Shown here: in pieces, positions 60,069-64,000 of the stretch | Layout: each line of letters starts with the position of its first letter | Position numbering within the stretch: the stretch's first letter is position 1 | Program-made: the position numbers and the translations under genes | The notes under the pieces: generated by a model | Databases searched by the model: none | What the model saw: only the letters and a program-made list of their open reading frames with translations | Told to the model about the DNA's origin: nothing | Source of the DNA: Silene conica | Lineage: Eukaryota; Streptophyta; Magnoliopsida; Caryophyllales; Caryophyllaceae | Direction: 5' to 3' | NCBI GenBank assembly: GCA_029255685.2 | Contig: CM055319.2 | Coordinates: 22,476,247 to 22,540,246, forward strand | Length of the DNA: 64,000 bases

Positions 60069-61631
60069 TGAGGGTACCAAAGATAAAATTTATAATTCCT
60101 AACTTTAACAATAGATAGTGAAAGTCAGGGTCGAACCACAGAGAGGTGGGGAATGTTTATTGTTTGGTGTTAATTTTTAAGGTAACAATTTTGGGGGTTT
60201 GAATGGTTGTTTACTAGGTCTAAGGCAAAGATAAAAATAAAACAAGAAAGTAAAGATGAGATTAAAACTATATTAAAAGAGATGCTAGGATGTTTGGGTA
60301 ATAAATAGCTAAGGTAATATAAATCCTAAGGTCAACATGTATTGCAGTCGCGTAAGGGGTGTAACATATCCTTTCGGTCTATGGTACCTAATAGCTCCTT
60401 TCGGCCTATGCTATTAGTTCCTAGGTCTCACAATTATTGGGTGTCAACAATAAGGGTGATTCCTAAATTCTAGGTCACATACCTTTCAATCTTGAGTAAC
60501 CTAGCCGTCTTAAGGTGTAAACCAATGCCCTTCCCGTATCTCTCAATCTTGGGTAGGTCATTAGTAACATCCTACAAGTCTCCTTTCAGTCTCATTGTAG
60601 GTTATTATATTCTACGAATTAAAACGGAACAGAAAACATACGCGAGTGGGTCGACCGACCGGCTAGCCCAGTCGGCCGACCACCGCCTTGGTCGACCGAC
60701 CCATTATGTGAGTCGGCCGACCACGGCCCTGCTACAGGTCGGTCTCGAAACTTTATATTACCTAGGCATATTCATCCCCTACATCCTAACATAAGTATTT
60801 AGCTACGCATGATTATTGAAACAACAATAAAAACAGGGATAAACATGGCAATCATAACAATTATCAATCTAAACATGCAATTTACGATAAAGCTTTGGGA
60901 TTCTATCTTAAACCGAATGTGATAATAATAAGAACAATAATAGAACTAAATTAAGGAAGAATTACTAGAAATTGGAATTAAGATGGAAAGGAACAAACTT
61001 TATTGAATGCTTGAATGATTGATGAACAACTAAAGTGCTTGAGAATATTGAAAGATTGTCATTAAACTAAAAGACGGAATAAAACTAAATTATGAACTTG
61101 ATTCTCAACTAAAGACTGAATAAAACTAAATAAAGCTGAATGTTTAACCCTAAACGGAATATTAGGTTATATAGGGCGGCAATTAGGAGTTTCCTAAAGA
61201 CTCCAACACTTCTTATGGATTTCCGGAAAGCTTCTGGGCTGCGCTGAGGTCGGTCAACCTACTATGTGGGTCGGTCGACCTCTTTACGGGCTTCAGGAAA
61301 ATTTTGGGCTTTCCAAAACAGAGATCTGGTCGGCCGACCCAAGTAATAGGTCGGTCGACCCGTTTCCGCGTTAGATTGCTTTGATTCGTCTCGGTTTGAC
61401 TTTTGGTACTTGATTAATGATTCCAGTTGACTTTCTTCGTTCCTTAGTTATGCAAAAAATCTCGAGGGCATAAGTTTGGTGTAAAATTGTCCTTTTTCCG
61501 CACAAATCTGCAAAAGTGCATAAAAATACGAAAGTGCACAATTGTTGGGAAATAAGGGCTAAAACATAGTAATTGAGCGACCAAATGCGTGTAAAAATAG
61601 ATGTAAAACATCATAAAATAGACACGCATCA
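60069..61631 (-). repeat. 3' LTR of a second Athila/Tat-like element
   Basis: Left end TGAGGGTACCAAAG at 60069 cuts gag of the outer Tekay element. The right end CGCATCA at 61631 gives the minus-strand start TGATGCGTGTC. The inner end carries GGGTCGAACCACAGAGAGG, similar to the Athila LTR at 10232-11580 and in the same orientation. Next to it lies a hairpin CTTGCTTGCCCCCAAGCAAG (61650-61669), in the pre-LTR region where the purine tract should be. Four-word and two-word GTCGRYCGAC clusters lie at 60648-60722, 61249-61279 and 61329-61359. Confidence 0.65.
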
Positions 61632-63642
61632 AATTCTTCAAACCAAACCTTGCTTGCCCCCAAGCAAGAAATAGACTCGATCTTAACTAGTGGAACGATT
61701 TCAAACTCAGAGCGAAATTTACATGTTGGCCAAAACCGGTGCCAAGAACAAAATGAGAAAGCATTTAAATCATGCAAACGAGTTATGGTGTCGTCAAACT
61801 TGCAAACTAGAGACTATAGAGACTTATTACCATTGGACTCTCGCGGTACGCTCGAGACACTCATGAAGCAAAGGGTGAGTATATGTAAAAGATAGAAAGA
61901 AGTATATTGTCATGACACTCACCTAACTGCGACCCATGAAAACATGCCTGCAATCTAACATGAACAAGAATTCTACAACTATGTATAACAAACTCATTAA
62001 GTGACCCAGATACATGCAATTGAGGTAATGAAAGATATGTGAGGTAAAAGGTAAAAAGTGGTTAAGATGTTTTTGGATTTGTGGGGTTAGTAGCCAGGCT
62101 AGTAGAACCGATTTCCAACAACATAATTCACAACTTTTGATATTAAGGAAGTGCTCTTTTGAAGCACAACTCTCACATTATATATAAAAAAGGACTCCCA
62201 AATATTTTTGAATGAAGTACGGGAGTGATAACACATAAAAGAAAAAAAGGAACTTGGAACGATTTTTTTTTTTTCATTCTGATGCTGTCAGTTGGTCGAC
62301 CGACCTATTAAGGGGGTCAGTCGACTGACTTTCTGTGCCTTTTGCTTTTTTTTTCGTTTCTTTCGTTTTTCTTTTTCTGAATTTTTCTGTTCTTTTTCTT
62401 TCTTTTCTTGCTTTCCTTCTTTCTTTTCTCTTTTTGCTCATGATAGCATACAAACCAAGATGCTTCAAAATAAACCAAAGACCACAAATACTAGCTTGGG
62501 AGGATAGGCTAAGTATGGGATGTAGTTTTGGGAGAATAAAAAGGCAATTTTGGCTATGTGAAGCTTATGGGTAAATATGAGAAAAGGGATCCCAAATGCA
62601 CGTATCAAGACTCACAAAACGAGAAGGTAAGACAAGTATATAGCAATACAAGTTCATGTTTATGCATATTGATGTAACATGTTCCAAGGGGAGTACTACT
62701 CACATCCTAGACAACTGGTTTAAGAATGAAACCAGGAAATAAGCTCTAAACTTAGAATGTATAGTAGGTTGCCAAGGTATAAGTCGAGTCTCAAGATATG
62801 CAAGTTAGCAAAAACTCGGAGATATGCAAAAGACTCGCATACTAAAACAAGTTGACAAGGCAGGGTAAAGGCATCAACATGTGAAATAGCATAAATCATC
62901 CTTGAAATACTCTCGTTCCGACTCGACCTATATGCTAAAATAAACGTGCATTTTTTTGAATTTTTGAATTTTTTCTATTTTTTTTGTATTTTTCTTTTGT
63001 ATATATAAGGAAAATAAAGAAAAGCAATGCAAGACAGAAATGCAGTAAACGTGTGACAGAATGCAATGCATGTGACACGAAATCATTCCCCAAACCAACC
63101 CGCACAATGTCCCCATTGTGCATTAGCCTAAGTAAAGGTTTCATAAAATTAAAACAAAAAGTAAAAACCAAGGAAAAACTGGAAAGAACTCACTGGGTTT
63201 TGAAGCGCATGAAAAACCTCCCCAAACCAGCGTAAGCTGGGAGGTTTTGGTGGCCAGCAGTGCCACTCAAGTAACCAAGATGGTTGCACGATTCCCGAGG
63301 AAGAAACGAACAGGCTGTGACGGACGGGTAGGTCGACCGACCTATATTTTGGGTCGACCGACCTTTCTGCGGACTGCAGGAATTCCAGAACGTCAGGGAC
63401 TAGGTCGACCGACCCAAATTTCTAGTCGGTCGACCCCTCTGCTGCACAACGGTCTTCGTTTCTTCGTTAAACCTGAAAAAGTATTTATATATATGCCCAG
63501 CAAATGCGAGAGTTGCCAGAAACAAGTCCTAAAGTCTTAACTACGCAAGCATAACGGAAAAAGTTCTAAAACTAAAAGCAAGCAAACTTAAAAAGTCTAA
63601 ACAACAAAAGTAAATAATCTTAAAAACTGAAAATTGAAACAA
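61632..63642 (-). other. 3' untranslated internal region of the second Athila/Tat-like element
   Basis: About 2 kb without a credible frame. Contains pyrimidine runs (62335-62430 and 62950-63000) and three more pairs of GTCGRYCGAC words at 62295/62316, 63332/63353 and 63404/63425. Long 3' non-coding regions before the LTR are usual in Athila and Ogre-type elements. Confidence 0.55.
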
Positions 63643-63999
63643 CTATCCGCTAAAGATGCGGAAAATCTCCGACCACGGCTTTTGACGACATGCCGTAGTC
63701 TCCACAGTGTTTGCTTGAATAGCAAAACACGTCTCCTCTCCGCCGCAAAGCATATGCGACAGACTCTTCTCTTGAGCTTGTCCTCTCTTTTCTTTGTCCT
63801 CTTTATCCTTCATATCTGGGTCTTCATCTTCCTTGTAGCTTAAGAATCCCATTCCTCCTCTTTGCACGGTAGCCTCCTTTATTTTGGGTTTCCCCAAACC
63901 AACTCCTGCATTAGTTACAATAGAAATATCCTCCGTATTGCTCCCAATCTGGGGCGGTGGTGTAAAAACAGGTATAGGAGTAGGCAATAAAATAGGAGA
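63643..63999 (-). CDS. C-terminal part of an unidentified retroelement ORF, cut by the window edge
   Basis: The frame is open from the right edge to a TAA at its left end. The visible 118 residues start Pro/Ile-rich (PTPIPVFTPPPQIG), then have a charged stretch with many Lys, Glu and Asp (DPDMKDKEDKEKRGQAQEKS) and end EIFRIFSG. No domain was recognised. Its place upstream of the 3' LTR in the same orientation suggests the last ORF of the element, possibly an env-like or extra ORF. The start lies outside the window. Confidence 0.4.
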   Translation of the reverse strand, partial: SPILLPTPIPVFTPPPQIGSNTEDISIVTNAGVGLGKPKIKEATVQRGGMGFLSYKEDEDPDMKDKEDKEKRGQAQEKSLSHMLCGGEETCFAIQANTVETTACRQKPWSEIFRIFSG

Positions 64000-64000
64000 A

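Noticed and set aside
60648..60722. A CRISPR-like array
   Set aside because: Eukaryotic DNA, words of only 10-12 bp, linkers of about 10 bp, and the repeats sit in a retrotransposon LTR.
63643..63999. An envelope-like protein of Athila
   Set aside because: The position fits, but no membrane segment or other env feature is visible in the part present.

Overview
The window is nuclear DNA of a flowering plant, most likely a eudicot. It holds one intact host gene, a GT-AG-spliced HAESA-LIKE1-type receptor kinase (24981-28471), in a dense nest of plant transposable elements: Ty3/gypsy of the Tat, Athila and Tekay/Del types, Ty1/copia, Cassandra, Mutator, CACTA, hAT, Stowaway and a tRNA-derived SINE. 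Tat elements of the Retand type were first described in Silene, but nothing here fixes the species.

Left nest (1-15.8 kb). A complete but decayed Tat/Retand-like retrotransposon (219-10202, minus strand, TSD CCTTC) sits inside the leader of an Athila-like element, whose Gag start (1-157), primer-binding site (10207-10223) and 5' LTR (10232-11580) lie on either side. The Tat element carries an antisense, intron-containing gene with its own TATA box. To the right, a gypsy-type LTR running to 15113 is broken up by the Athila element, a solo copia LTR (12231-13468, TSD GTTTG) and a solo Cassandra LTR with 5S rRNA homology (13697-14040, TSD ATGGG). That LTR itself lies in a degenerate copia gag.

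Mutator block (15.9-23.1 kb). A small DNA element (about 15941-17086) is followed by a 5.86-kb MULE (about 17231-23090) with 10-bp flanking repeats CCCAAGAAGG and hairpin-rich terminal repeats. Its transposase gene is broken by one stop and three frameshifts. Its cargo, a three-exon plant-mobile-domain gene, reads open for 564 codons.

Host gene and MITE belt (23.1-32.8 kb). The HSL1-like kinase stands alone, surrounded by MITEs of hAT, Stowaway and 3-bp-TSD types.

Copia/CACTA block (32.8-42.3 kb). A copia-type element with near-identical 180-bp LTRs but almost no coding capacity contains a 4.17-kb non-autonomous CACTA element (34083-38251, TSD GGA). The CACTA element appears to carry pieces of a B-sister-type MADS-box gene.

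Right nest (42.6-64 kb). A Tekay/Del-type element (3' LTR 42611-45354, integrase 45423-46504, remaining pol and gag 57172-60063) is split by a second Tekay-like element (46510-57171, TSD GTAGC). The second element was later hit by a hAT MITE in integrase and by a Stowaway MITE and a SINE in its right LTR only. The gag of the outer element is cut at 60069 by another Athila/Tat-like element whose 3' LTR (60069-61631) and adjacent internal part run off the right edge. That element carries 14 copies of a GTCGRYCGAC-like word in groups phased at 21 bp, the most unusual pattern in the window.
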